Shown: positions 1-6,507, counted from the first letter of the stretch. The stretch: 7,010 nt of DNA from JAWVZH01 sp033722295 (GCA_033722295.1 JAWVZH010000141.1:1-7010); one strand, 5' to 3'. Numbers and translations are program-made. The notes: a model not told the origin generated them from the sequence alone.

Positions 1-816
1 CTCGATGAACACGTATGCGGTAATAAGTGGAGAAAGCTGAAATACAATATTCTCAATTGTCAGAAAGAGGGGATCGGGCGGATAATGACAATCGGTGGTG
101 CCTTCAGCAATCATTTGTCAGCAACGGCAGCAGCTTGCCATGCTATGGGTATCGGTAGTATTGGTCTCGTCCAATCTCATTCTCTTGACCCTGATAACCC
201 TACTTTGTCTTTTTGCAGGTCGAAAGGCATGAAACTCATTAATGTGGGCCGAAAGTGGCGCAAACAGGATTCCTTGAATCTGGTCCGAGATTTAGGTGCT
301 TACTGGATACCAGAAGGAGGAAGTAATGAATATGGATTCAGGGGTGTTGGAGAAAGCATTTCGTCAGCAATGGAGGACATTGGCTTCGATACGCTCGTAG
401 TATCGGTGGGAAGTGGTGGTACTTTGATTGGTGCTTTGGAGGTATTACCTGATGAATGTGATGTTATTGCTGTTTCCAGTTTTAGTGAGTCGAGTATTAG
501 AAACAAAATAGAAGAGCTTGGTATTTCTACTGACCTGGATCGTATTGTTTTCAAAGACCAGTCTCACCTCGGTCGGTTTGGCAGGTACAATGAAGATGTC
601 ATTCGATTCGCAGATGATTTTTACAGAAAATATGGTATACCATTAGATCCTGTATATACTACAAAAACAATGATGGCCGTAGACGATATGATAAACAGGG
701 GTGATATTTCGAACCAATCAAAGGTGCTTTTCCTGCACACCGGTGGTTTGCAGGGATGGAAAGGCTTTGCTTATCTCCATAGTCAAAAGAGAATGCCGGG
801 CTTCATCTCCAACTGA
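1..816 (+). CDS. PLP-dependent D-cysteine desulfhydrase / ACC deaminase family enzyme (5' end outside window)
   Basis: The reading frame is open from the first base and ends at TGA 814-816, giving 271 visible residues; some 30-50 N-terminal residues probably lie upstream. An internal ATG at 85 is not the start, because conserved sequence precedes it. Visible landmarks: GNKWRKLKYN, whose Lys9 matches the PLP-binding Lys51 of Pseudomonas ACC deaminase; GGAFSNH (32-38), with Ser36 at the Ser78 position; the phosphate-binding loop VGSGGT (136-141); DPVYTTK (216-222); and HTGG (246-249). ACC deaminases carry Glu295 after the YxGK tyrosine and Leu322 in HLGG. Here both are Thr (Thr220, Thr247), which points to D-cysteine desulfhydrase-type activity (D-cysteine to pyruvate, sulfide and ammonia) in the cytoplasm, though the true substrate is unproven. 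The gene converges on purN across a 39-bp gap in which I see no terminator hairpin. Family assignment is firm, substrate only moderate. Confidence 0.9.
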   Translation, partial: LDEHVCGNKWRKLKYNILNCQKEGIGRIMTIGGAFSNHLSATAAACHAMGIGSIGLVQSHSLDPDNPTLSFCRSKGMKLINVGRKWRKQDSLNLVRDLGAYWIPEGGSNEYGFRGVGESISSAMEDIGFDTLVVSVGSGGTLIGALEVLPDECDVIAVSSFSESSIRNKIEELGISTDLDRIVFKDQSHLGRFGRYNEDVIRFADDFYRKYGIPLDPVYTTKTMMAVDDMINRGDISNQSKVLFLHTGGLQGWKGFAYLHSQKRMPGFISN

Positions 817-855
817 AACAGATATGAGGCATAATTAGTAGTCCAGAATAATAGA

Positions 856-1461
856 TCAATTTGTGCTACGACCAGATTCAATGACGGATTCAATGACTTT
901 TGGGAAGTACTTGTGTTCCAGCTTTTGGACCTTTTTGGCAATATCCTCAGGTGAATCTTCCGGATCTATCTGACAGGAAGATTGAAAGATCACTCTTCCC
1001 TTATCATATTCCTGATTCACGAAGTGTATCGTAATACCCGTCTCTTTGTCACCCGAAGATTTTACAGCCTTATGCACGTTTTGGCCGTACATTCCCTTCC
1101 CACCATAATTTGGAAGTAAAGCAGGATGGATGTTCAATATTCTCCGTGAATAAGATTTGATGATTTCATCTGGTATTTTCCGCAAAAACCCTGCGAGGAC
1201 GATATAGTGCACCTGGTATCGTCTCAAGGTTTCCAGTACGGGAATGCCTTTTTTGAAATCCTGGTTACTGTGCCATTTGAAAGGGACATGATGCTCTATA
1301 GCAACATTCTTTACGCCAGCCTCCTCTCTATTGCTCATAATGATCGCCACTTCGATAAGGTCATGATCTTTGAAGTACTCGCAAATAGCATCTGCGTTAC
1401 TTCCCCTGCCGGAAGCCAAAATGGCGATGCGCGATTTTTTACCCCCGTCTAATTGGTTCAT
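856..1461 (-). CDS. purN: Phosphoribosylglycinamide formyltransferase (GAR transformylase, 10-formyl-THF dependent)
   Basis: PurN transfers a formyl group from 10-formyltetrahydrofolate to glycinamide ribonucleotide, the third step of de novo purine synthesis, in the cytoplasm. The 201-residue product has the expected size and a single formyltransferase domain. It shows the N-terminal phosphate-binding loop ASGRGSN (16-22), VLAGFLRKIP (88-97), the active-site motif LNIHPALLPNYGG (109-121) with the catalytic Asn110 and His112, and TIHFVNQEYDKG (144-155) with catalytic Asp153 (E. coli Asn106, His108, Asp144). I chose the ATG at 1461 because it leaves a normal short N-terminus; an in-frame TTG at 1485 would add eight residues and lengthen the overlap with porD. 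The start lies 23 nt inside porD, so the two genes are probably cotranscribed and may be translationally coupled. No Shine-Dalgarno is visible, only AT-rich sequence (CATAAAT) before the ATG. It is the last gene of the bamD-rpoZ-coaBC-porD-purN run. Confidence 0.95.
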   Translation of the reverse strand: MNQLDGGKKSRIAILASGRGSNADAICEYFKDHDLIEVAIIMSNREEAGVKNVAIEHHVPFKWHSNQDFKKGIPVLETLRRYQVHYIVLAGFLRKIPDEIIKSYSRRILNIHPALLPNYGGKGMYGQNVHKAVKSSGDKETGITIHFVNQEYDKGRVIFQSSCQIDPEDSPEDIAKKVQKLEHKYFPKVIESVIESGRSTN

Positions 1462-2350
1462 ATTTATGGCTGTTGGCGGGATCAATGCGTGTCATGATAC
1501 TGTAGACCTTCAATCTCACATCTAACTGCCCCTGTTGATATATCTCCGCAATTTCATTGGCCTTTGTATTAGCAAAGATCTGAATCAGAAATGTGTTGGG
1601 GTAGGCCTTGTCCACCTCATTGATAGATTCAAGGGCGGCAGTGATGGTACTCAAAGCGGAATCCACATTCTTGTGCATGAGATCGAGGCCTTTACGATGA
1701 TAATCATACATCGCCCTTCTAAATGGTTTGAATCTAGGATTCAGGGCATTTTCAACCATGTAATATCGCGTCCTTATGTTGCGGGGGTCAGCCCAGTTCC
1801 TGTCTCCGTCAGCGACTGCTGGCGGAACAGCATTTACTATATCCTGTGCGATCAGATAATACTCTTCCCCGCCAAAGGGAGAAAATGAATCATAATCGAG
1901 GGCCAGAATATAATAGGCGTAAAAAGAAAGTATGGAAGAGAGGTTGTCGGTAAAATTATCGGTGGTGGGAATTATGGGTCGAAATTGTTCAAAACCGATA
2001 GGTACGCCCTTTTCAAGGTGTGAGATAAGAGGAGTTTCATAACTGGATCCATATACAGGACGCGTGGCCTGAACGCCAAGGTCTATGAGGAAAGAATTTG
2101 AAGAACGGTCTTCTGTGACTGTGATCTGCAAATTTAAATTGATCCTCTCCTCGGGGAGAAATTCGTCGTCGGTCCATTGCTGGGTATTCATGAATTCCTT
2201 CACCGAGCTTTCCAGGGACTCCAGAATCTTGGGGTCGGCGATCTGCAGCGTAGGCGCCGTTACTCTTACCGAGGCCAGGAATTCCTGACCTTCCGCCTGA
2301 AAAAAAAGAATGCTTGTAAGTAGGATGCTGTACAATGCCTTTATGCCCAT
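1439..2350 (-). CDS. porD: PorD-like type IX secretion protein (DUF4835)
   Basis: This 303-residue protein matches the DUF4835/PorD family, found in Bacteroidota and linked genetically to the type IX secretion system and gliding; its biochemical role is not settled. Residues 1-21 form a signal peptide (charged MGIK, a hydrophobic stretch, cleavage likely after AEG before QEF), so the product should be periplasmic or outer-membrane associated. Recognised family blocks are ATRPVYGSSYETPL (95-108), FYAYYILALDYDSFSPFGG (143-161), the RYYMVENALN region (195-204) and YDYHRKGLDLM (215-225), followed by a helical C-terminus ending in TRIDPANSHKYEPI. The length is normal for the family. The ATG directly follows the coaBC stop codon (TAG then ATG, no spacer), which suggests reinitiation or coupling, and no Shine-Dalgarno is visible. 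The order coaBC-porD is, from memory, widespread in Bacteroidota, often with recN next; here purN follows instead. Confidence 0.9.
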   Translation of the reverse strand: MGIKALYSILLTSILFFQAEGQEFLASVRVTAPTLQIADPKILESLESSVKEFMNTQQWTDDEFLPEERINLNLQITVTEDRSSNSFLIDLGVQATRPVYGSSYETPLISHLEKGVPIGFEQFRPIIPTTDNFTDNLSSILSFYAYYILALDYDSFSPFGGEEYYLIAQDIVNAVPPAVADGDRNWADPRNIRTRYYMVENALNPRFKPFRRAMYDYHRKGLDLMHKNVDSALSTITAALESINEVDKAYPNTFLIQIFANTKANEIAEIYQQGQLDVRLKVYSIMTRIDPANSHKYEPIRRG

Positions 2351-3547
2351 CTAGCTGTAATGTTTTAAGTAATATTCCACAATATCGTTCGCCACATGAA
2401 TTTTTTCCTTTAAAGGGAAAGTGGTTGTATTTCCCCGGTCATCCAATATGGTAACCTTGTTGGTATCATTCTGAAAGCCGGCGCCTTCATCCTTTAACGA
2501 ATTGAGAACGATAAAATTGAAATTTTTCCTGGAGAGTTTGTCCTGTGCTGCTTCAATTCCACTTCCAGTCTCCAATGCGAAGCCTATATTCACCTGACCA
2601 TCCTCCTTCATCCTGCCGAGCTCTAAGGCGATATCAGGGGTTCTTACCAGTTTTAAGTTTATTTCCCCTTCGGTCTTTTTGCTCTTCTCATCTGACTTTT
2701 CGGCCGGTTTGTAGTCTGCCACAGCAGCAGCAAAAACACTGAGTTGTACCTCTGGGAAGTTCTTCTTTGCAGCCTCATACATTTCCTGAGCGGACTCTAC
2801 GCGTATGAGGTCGATGCCATCCAAAATATCATGCACGTGACCAGGACCGAGTACCAGGCTGACATTCGCTCCTCTCTCAGCAAGTGAATTAGCAATCGCC
2901 ACGCCCATTTTACCTGTACTGGGATTACCAAGGAACCTCACAGGATCGATATACTCTCTAGTGGGACCGGCTGTGACCAATGCCTTTACACCATTAAGCT
3001 CACTCTTCTGATGGACCCACTGACCGATCTCCTCCATGATCTCAAAAGGCTCCATCATTCGGCCAGGACCTTCCAGTCCACTTGCTAACTCTCCCGTGCC
3101 GACGGAGAGCACGCGACAAGAGGGGAATGTCTTGAGAACTCTAATATTATTTTGCGTCGCTGGATGTTGCCACATATCCAGATCCATGGCGGGTGCTACC
3201 CAGACCGGACATTTAGCCGATAAATAAACAGCCAATAACATGTTATCACACAGGCCATTCGCCATTTTTGAAACTGTGTTGGCTGTAGCCGGTGCTACGA
3301 TCATCAGATCAGCCCAAAGGCCGACCTCCACATGATTATTCCAACTGTCCTCACTAATAACATCCAGGTATACCTGATTTCTGGAGAGGGTGGATAGGGT
3401 CAAAGGTGAAATAAATTCAGTGGCGGCAGGAGTCATAACCACCCTGACCTCATGACCTGCTTTTATAAGAAAACGGACGAGCAATGCCGCTTTGTAAGCT
3501 GCGATGCTCCCTGATATTCCTACGACTACTTTGAGAGAAGTCAACAC
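2351..3547 (-). CDS. coaBC: Bifunctional phosphopantothenoylcysteine decarboxylase / phosphopantothenate-cysteine ligase
   Basis: CoaBC performs two successive steps of coenzyme A synthesis: CTP-dependent joining of phosphopantothenate and cysteine (CoaB), then FMN-dependent decarboxylation to phosphopantetheine (CoaC). The 398 residues show both domains. The CoaC half has GISGSIAAYK (10-19), NHVEVGLWADLMIVAPATA (71-89) with the catalytic His at 72, PAMDLDMW (119-126) and LASGLEGPGRM (154-164). The CoaB half starts near 186 with ALVTAGPTREYIDPVRFLGN (189-208), PSTGKMG, AAVADYKPAEK (274-284), EKSKK (287-291) and NIGFALET (320-327); Asn208 matches E. coli Asn210. Two classical CoaC residues differ: Asn of PxMNxxMW is Asp122, and the Cys of the ACGD segment (E. 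coli Cys158) is Ser156. From memory both are common in Bacteroidota. The start is GTG at 3547, 8 nt after rpoZ; no in-frame ATG lies between the upstream TGA and the conserved N-terminus, leaving only this GTG or the adjoining TTG. Confidence 0.97.
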   Translation of the reverse strand: MLTSLKVVVGISGSIAAYKAALLVRFLIKAGHEVRVVMTPAATEFISPLTLSTLSRNQVYLDVISEDSWNNHVEVGLWADLMIVAPATANTVSKMANGLCDNMLLAVYLSAKCPVWVAPAMDLDMWQHPATQNNIRVLKTFPSCRVLSVGTGELASGLEGPGRMMEPFEIMEEIGQWVHQKSELNGVKALVTAGPTREYIDPVRFLGNPSTGKMGVAIANSLAERGANVSLVLGPGHVHDILDGIDLIRVESAQEMYEAAKKNFPEVQLSVFAAAVADYKPAEKSDEKSKKTEGEINLKLVRTPDIALELGRMKEDGQVNIGFALETGSGIEAAQDKLSRKNFNFIVLNSLKDEGAGFQNDTNKVTILDDRGNTTTFPLKEKIHVANDIVEYYLKHYS

Positions 3548-3555
3548 CTGAGGGT

Positions 3556-3915
3556 TTAGTCGTTCTCTGATTCCTCGTCGTCGTTTTCGTCAAGGCCGCG
3601 GAATTCGTATTCCAATTCTTCATTCAGGAATTCGTTAAATGCGATGATCGTGGGATTGGGAAGACGCTCATAGAACTTTGAGATCTCGATCTGCTCCTTG
3701 TTCTCCTGAACTTCCTCAATAGTATCGCTAACAATGGCGAATTCTTCCAATTTGGAATGTAATTCCTTCTTGATATCCATGTTGAGTTGTCTCGCCCTCT
3801 TGGTAATGATGGCCAAAGCCTCATATATATTTCCTGTCTTTTCGATCAGTTTTTCGATCGGACGGGCACTCAAATTGGGATCCATGGTTTGAACTTTCGA
3901 CTTGATATCTGTCAT
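3556..3915 (-). CDS. rpoZ: DNA-directed RNA polymerase subunit omega
   Basis: Omega is the small RNA polymerase subunit that helps fold and retain beta-prime. The 119-residue product contains the Bacteroidota form of the Rpb6/omega fold: KLIEKTGNIYEALAIITKRA (22-41) corresponds to the conserved helix region (E. coli NRFDLVLVAARRARQ), followed by ELHSKLEEF (51-59), ENKEQIEISKFYERLPNPT (71-89) and EEFLN-like FNEFLNEE (93-100). The tail is strikingly acidic: 8 of the last 11 residues (109-119) are Asp or Glu. I chose the ATG at 3915, one base after the bamD stop; an in-frame GTG at 3939 would extend it eight residues into bamD and has no family support. It is followed 8 nt later by coaBC, a pairing of rpoZ and coaBC seen in many bacteria. 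No separate promoter is visible, so it should depend on the bamD promoter. Confidence 0.92.
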   Translation of the reverse strand: MTDIKSKVQTMDPNLSARPIEKLIEKTGNIYEALAIITKRARQLNMDIKKELHSKLEEFAIVSDTIEEVQENKEQIEISKFYERLPNPTIIAFNEFLNEELEYEFRGLDENDDEESEND

Positions 3916-3916
3916 G

Positions 3917-4720
3917 CTATAATGATTTAATGGCTTCACCTGAAGCCGAGACCATCGATTGAATTTCTCTTGTATATGTACTTCTCGGATATCGATCCTT
4001 GAATCTGTTTCCTAATTCTATTGCGTCTTCGTAACGCTCCTTTCGCTTACTATAAATACTATTCCTGGCTAATCGATAGGCGGATTTTACAATAAGATAC
4101 CGGATTTCTTCAGCATTTTGCGATTCCGGGTATTCCTGTAACACATTGATAAAGGTCTGGGTTGCAGACTGGTACTCTTCGAGGTCATAATAGAGCTTGG
4201 CCTGCTCAAACATTTTACGCTCTAATTTGCTTCTCAATTCATCTATAAGCTCATTGCATTGATCTACTCTCTCACTCAATGGATATGTATTGACGTATAG
4301 TTGGAACCCTTCGATGGCTTCCCTCGTATATTCTTGATCCAGCCTAAAGCTTGGACTGTTCTTGTAATTGGAATAAGCTGCCATATATTCAGCTTCTTCT
4401 CTCTTATCACTGTTAATGAAGGTATTAGCGAAATTCTTGAAGTAGTGAGCGGCAAGTATATACTGTTCTAGATAAAAATGGGAAAGGGCATATTTGTAGA
4501 ATAGCTCCTCGGCCTCTTTTTTTCCCCTGTAGGCGGTAATGGCGAGTTCGTACAAGACCTGAGCTCTTTCATATTGCTCATCATCGAAATATTCGTCAGC
4601 CTTCGTGTACATCAACTCGGGATCATTGCTGAGCTTGACCTTTTCAAACTCATTTTTACACCCCGTCAGAACAATGATCAGGACGACCAGCAGGACGACA
4701 GATTTATACCCGTTTTTCAT
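3917..4720 (-). CDS. bamD: Outer membrane assembly lipoprotein BamD
   Basis: BamD is the essential lipoprotein partner of BamA in the machine that folds beta-barrel proteins into the outer membrane; it sits on the periplasmic face. The 267-residue product starts with a lipoprotein signal: MKNGYK, a hydrophobic core, and lipobox LTGC with Cys21 as the lipidated residue. The mature part is a series of TPR-like helical hairpins, visible near 34-66 (YTKADEYFDDEQYERAQVLY), 71-103 (EELFYKYALSHFYLEQYILA), 131-165, 173-200 (AKLYYDLEEYQSATQTF) and 207-248 (ending DRYPRSTY). Length and repeat layout fit BamD (YfiO family). It is the first gene of the five-gene minus-strand run, preceded by a TACCTTTG promoter box 7 nt before the ATG and lacking a Shine-Dalgarno. 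The stop TAG is one base from the rpoZ ATG. Confidence 0.92.
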   Translation of the reverse strand: MKNGYKSVVLLVVLIIVLTGCKNEFEKVKLSNDPELMYTKADEYFDDEQYERAQVLYELAITAYRGKKEAEELFYKYALSHFYLEQYILAAHYFKNFANTFINSDKREEAEYMAAYSNYKNSPSFRLDQEYTREAIEGFQLYVNTYPLSERVDQCNELIDELRSKLERKMFEQAKLYYDLEEYQSATQTFINVLQEYPESQNAEEIRYLIVKSAYRLARNSIYSKRKERYEDAIELGNRFKDRYPRSTYTREIQSMVSASGEAIKSL

Positions 4721-4727
4721 AAGCGTG

Positions 4728-4735
4728 CAAAGGTA
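4728..4735 (-). promoter_or_regulatory. Bacteroidota -7 promoter box (TACCTTTG) for the bamD operon
   Basis: Read on the minus strand, TACCTTTG matches the TAnnTTTG -7 element used by the primary sigma factor of Bacteroidota. It is followed by CACGCTT and then the bamD ATG at 4720, so any leader would be only a few bases long. I find no good TTTG -33 element about 19 nt upstream, only AT-rich sequence (CATTTAAGTTATAAAATCAG). It is the only plausible promoter I see for the bamD-rpoZ-coaBC-porD-purN run. The 74-bp gap to the GH3 stop codon contains it plus a weak 5-bp hairpin without a T tract. Confidence 0.6.
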
Positions 4736-4794
4736 CTGATTTTATAACTTAAATGGTATGTATTTTCTAACGTTCAGTACTGGATGACAGTATG

Positions 4795-6300
4795 TTATTC
4801 CTTGATATAACGTGTCAATTGGTCCGCCATGGAACGGTCGTTGGAAAGCCTGGGAACTTTGTTCTGACCACCGAGTTTGCCCTCGTGTGCCATATATTGC
4901 CGAAAGGCATTCTCTTCAAGGCTCCGGATCTTCAGTTTTTGCAGGATATTGCCTTCCCGAAGGTCCTTGTAATATATATTTTGGTGGATCATAGCCCTGT
5001 CAAGCGCGGCAGCAAATTTATCCATATCGCCAGGTGGGTGACCAAACTCGATAAACCACTCATGATAAGGAGTTACCCCTCCTGGTGGTGATACCTGGGG
5101 TGCCACGGTGAATTCTATTACTGATACTCCTTCTTCCTGCCTGATGGTTTCTTCAAGAGCGCGTTCGACCTCCTTTCCGATCACGTGTTCTCCAAAAGCC
5201 GATATATAGTGTTTGACACGGCCTGAGACTATGAGGCGATATGGTGTCTTACTGACGAATCTGACGGTATCACCGATATTATAGCCCCACAATCCTGCAT
5301 TATTATTGATGATCAAAGCATAATCTTTATTCAGTTCTACTTCTTCAAGCGTCAATCGAGTTGGGTTCTCATCAAATATATCCTCAAGTGCAACGAACTC
5401 ATAAAATATACCTGACCTCGTATTCAAAAGGAGACCCTGGTGATCGATAGAATCCTGGAAGGCAATAAATCCTTCTGATGCGGGATAAGTTTCCAGACTA
5501 AAGGGCAGATGTCCTGTGAGGTCTTCCATTTTTGCCTTGTATGGCGTGTAATTAACACCACCGTAAACAAAGATCTTGAAATTGGGAAAAAGCTTTGTTA
5601 CCGAACTCTTTCCTGACCTCGCCAGGAGTTGTTCATAATACATCTGCACCCAGGGTGGAATTCCGCTGATCAGGCGCATATCTTCACCTATGGTTTCATC
5701 GACAATGCGAGATAGTTTTTCTTCCCAGTCTTCAATACAGTTGGTCTCATATGATGGAAGCTGGTTGCTTCTGAGCCATGCAGGTATTCTGTGATTAACA
5801 ATTCCGCTTAGTCTACCAGTTGGTATACCACCTACATCTTCCAGTTCAGGAGAACCGGAAAGGAAAATCACCTTACCATCGAATATATCCAGAATGCCGG
5901 CCTGAAGACAATAGTTGAAAAGGGCATTCCTGGCGGTAGAGATGTGATTTGGAATACTGGCTTTTGTGATGGGGATATATTTGGCTCCTGATGTGGTTCC
6001 GGATGTTTTCGCAAAATAGATCGGTTTTCCCGGCCAAAGGATATCCTTTTCACCGTCTTTTATTCGTTCAACATACGGTTTAAAAGCCTCATAATCCCTG
6101 ATAGGTACCGCATTCCTAAAATCCTTATGGCCTTTTATTTGCTCAAAATGATGATCCCTGCCGAACTGGGTCAGCCTGGCCGTTTTTAGCAGGTCAGCGA
6201 GGATCCTATTTTGATCACTTACCGCATTTTTCGACCAATTCTGGATATCATATGCGATATACCGGGCGAAAGGGTAGAGCAGAGTAGATTTTATACCCAT
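4795..6300 (-). CDS. GH3-family acyl-adenylating enzyme (auxin-responsive promoter GH3-like protein)
   Basis: Plant GH3 proteins belong to the ANL adenylating superfamily and join carboxylic acids such as jasmonate or auxin to amino acids; the substrate of the bacterial homologues is not known to me. The 501-residue product covers the family length. Visible ATP/AMP motifs are KTSGTTSGAKYIP (98-110, motif 1), TYPASEGFIAFQ (271-282, motif 2 with the SE pair) and YNIGDTVRF (340-348, motif 3, YRxGD type), then SGRVKHYISAFGEHV (359-373) and the C-terminal GKLGGQNKVPRL (474-485), where Lys481 is the conserved lid-domain lysine position. An intact active enzyme is therefore expected, cytoplasmic, with no signal peptide or membrane helices. 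I chose the ATG at 6300, which gives MGIKSTLLYPFARY; an in-frame ATG at 6327 would add nine residues but places the promoter box inside the gene. It lies between lolA and bamD on the same strand. Confidence 0.93.
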   Translation of the reverse strand: MGIKSTLLYPFARYIAYDIQNWSKNAVSDQNRILADLLKTARLTQFGRDHHFEQIKGHKDFRNAVPIRDYEAFKPYVERIKDGEKDILWPGKPIYFAKTSGTTSGAKYIPITKASIPNHISTARNALFNYCLQAGILDIFDGKVIFLSGSPELEDVGGIPTGRLSGIVNHRIPAWLRSNQLPSYETNCIEDWEEKLSRIVDETIGEDMRLISGIPPWVQMYYEQLLARSGKSSVTKLFPNFKIFVYGGVNYTPYKAKMEDLTGHLPFSLETYPASEGFIAFQDSIDHQGLLLNTRSGIFYEFVALEDIFDENPTRLTLEEVELNKDYALIINNNAGLWGYNIGDTVRFVSKTPYRLIVSGRVKHYISAFGEHVIGKEVERALEETIRQEEGVSVIEFTVAPQVSPPGGVTPYHEWFIEFGHPPGDMDKFAAALDRAMIHQNIYYKDLREGNILQKLKIRSLEENAFRQYMAHEGKLGGQNKVPRLSNDRSMADQLTRYIKE

Positions 6301-6304
6301 GTGG

Positions 6305-6312
6305 CAAAGGTA
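6305..6312 (-). promoter_or_regulatory. Bacteroidota -7 promoter box (TACCTTTG) for the GH3 gene, possibly leaderless
   Basis: On the minus strand TACCTTTG is followed by just CCAC and then the GH3 ATG at 6300. It is the same 8-mer as that before bamD, and both continue with GC-rich CAC-like sequence (CCAC, CACG). At this distance transcription would start at or next to the A of the ATG, giving a leaderless mRNA. No convincing TTTG -33 element is seen at the normal spacing. This also argues that the ATG at 6327 is not used. Confidence 0.55.
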
Positions 6313-6341
6313 GGAAATCGGTGGCATGGAGAGAGGGTCTG

Positions 6342-6363
6342 ATGTTAAAGTGACCCCCGGGGT
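6342..6363 (+). repeat. 22-bp direct repeat, copy 1, with imperfect palindrome
   Basis: This is identical over 22 bp to 6486-6507; the unit begins ATGTTAAAGTGACC and ends with CCCGGGGT. The core is CCCC-C-GGGG centred on 6358. Symmetry continues outward imperfectly: A6353/T6363, T6351/A6365, a run of AAA (6347-6349) against TTT (6367-6369), then T6345/A6371 and G6344/C6372, with a G/T pair at 6352/6364 and mismatches between. It lies about 30 bp upstream of the GH3 -7 box. A shorter GTTAAGTG at 6374-6381 resembles the start of the repeat with one A missing. Confidence 0.9.
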
Positions 6364-6485
6364 TAATTTTACCGTTAAGTGTCATGAGAAAGACATGTTA
6401 ATGTACAAAGGACAGAGACACAGGACTTTATTAGAAATGAGAAGTCTTAAGAAAATATTAAGAGGCTTGGTCGAAGTGTTAAATT

Positions 6486-6507
6486 ATGTTAAAGTGACCC
6501 CCGGGGT
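6486..6507 (+). repeat. 22-bp direct repeat, copy 2
   Basis: Same 22 bases in the same orientation as 6342-6363, with a start-to-start distance of 144 bp. The match stops at both edges: it is preceded by TT rather than TG and followed by CACC rather than TAAT. The core forms the perfect palindrome listed separately. It lies about 80 bp downstream of the lolA stop codon. Confidence 0.9.

Noticed and set aside
817..855. Bidirectional terminator between the PLP enzyme gene and purN
   Set aside because: The 39-bp gap is AT-rich, but I find no stem of useful length in it.
1462..1485. TTG start for purN adding eight residues
   Set aside because: The ATG at 1461 already gives a normal N-terminus before the ASGRGSN loop, and the added residues do not look like PurN.
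3916..3939. GTG start for rpoZ inside bamD
   Set aside because: The ATG one base after the bamD stop fits the usual omega length; the extension is simply bamD coding sequence in another frame.
4778..4792. TACTG / CAGTA hairpin with a 5-nt loop just after the GH3 stop codon as a terminator
   Set aside because: The stem is only 5 bp, mostly A/T, and no T tract follows on the minus strand.
4792..5091. Plus-strand open frame antisense to the GH3 gene
   Set aside because: It is a shadow of a well-supported coding region, with no recognisable domain. The same applies to the other antisense frames opposite purN, porD, coaBC and lolA.
6301..6327. ATG at 6327 as the GH3 start
   Set aside because: It would put the TACCTTTG promoter box inside the gene, and the nine added residues (MPPISYLCH) look unlike a GH3 N-terminus.
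6342..6507. Possible CRISPR array
   Set aside because: There are only two copies, separated by 122 bp, with no third evenly spaced repeat and no cas genes.
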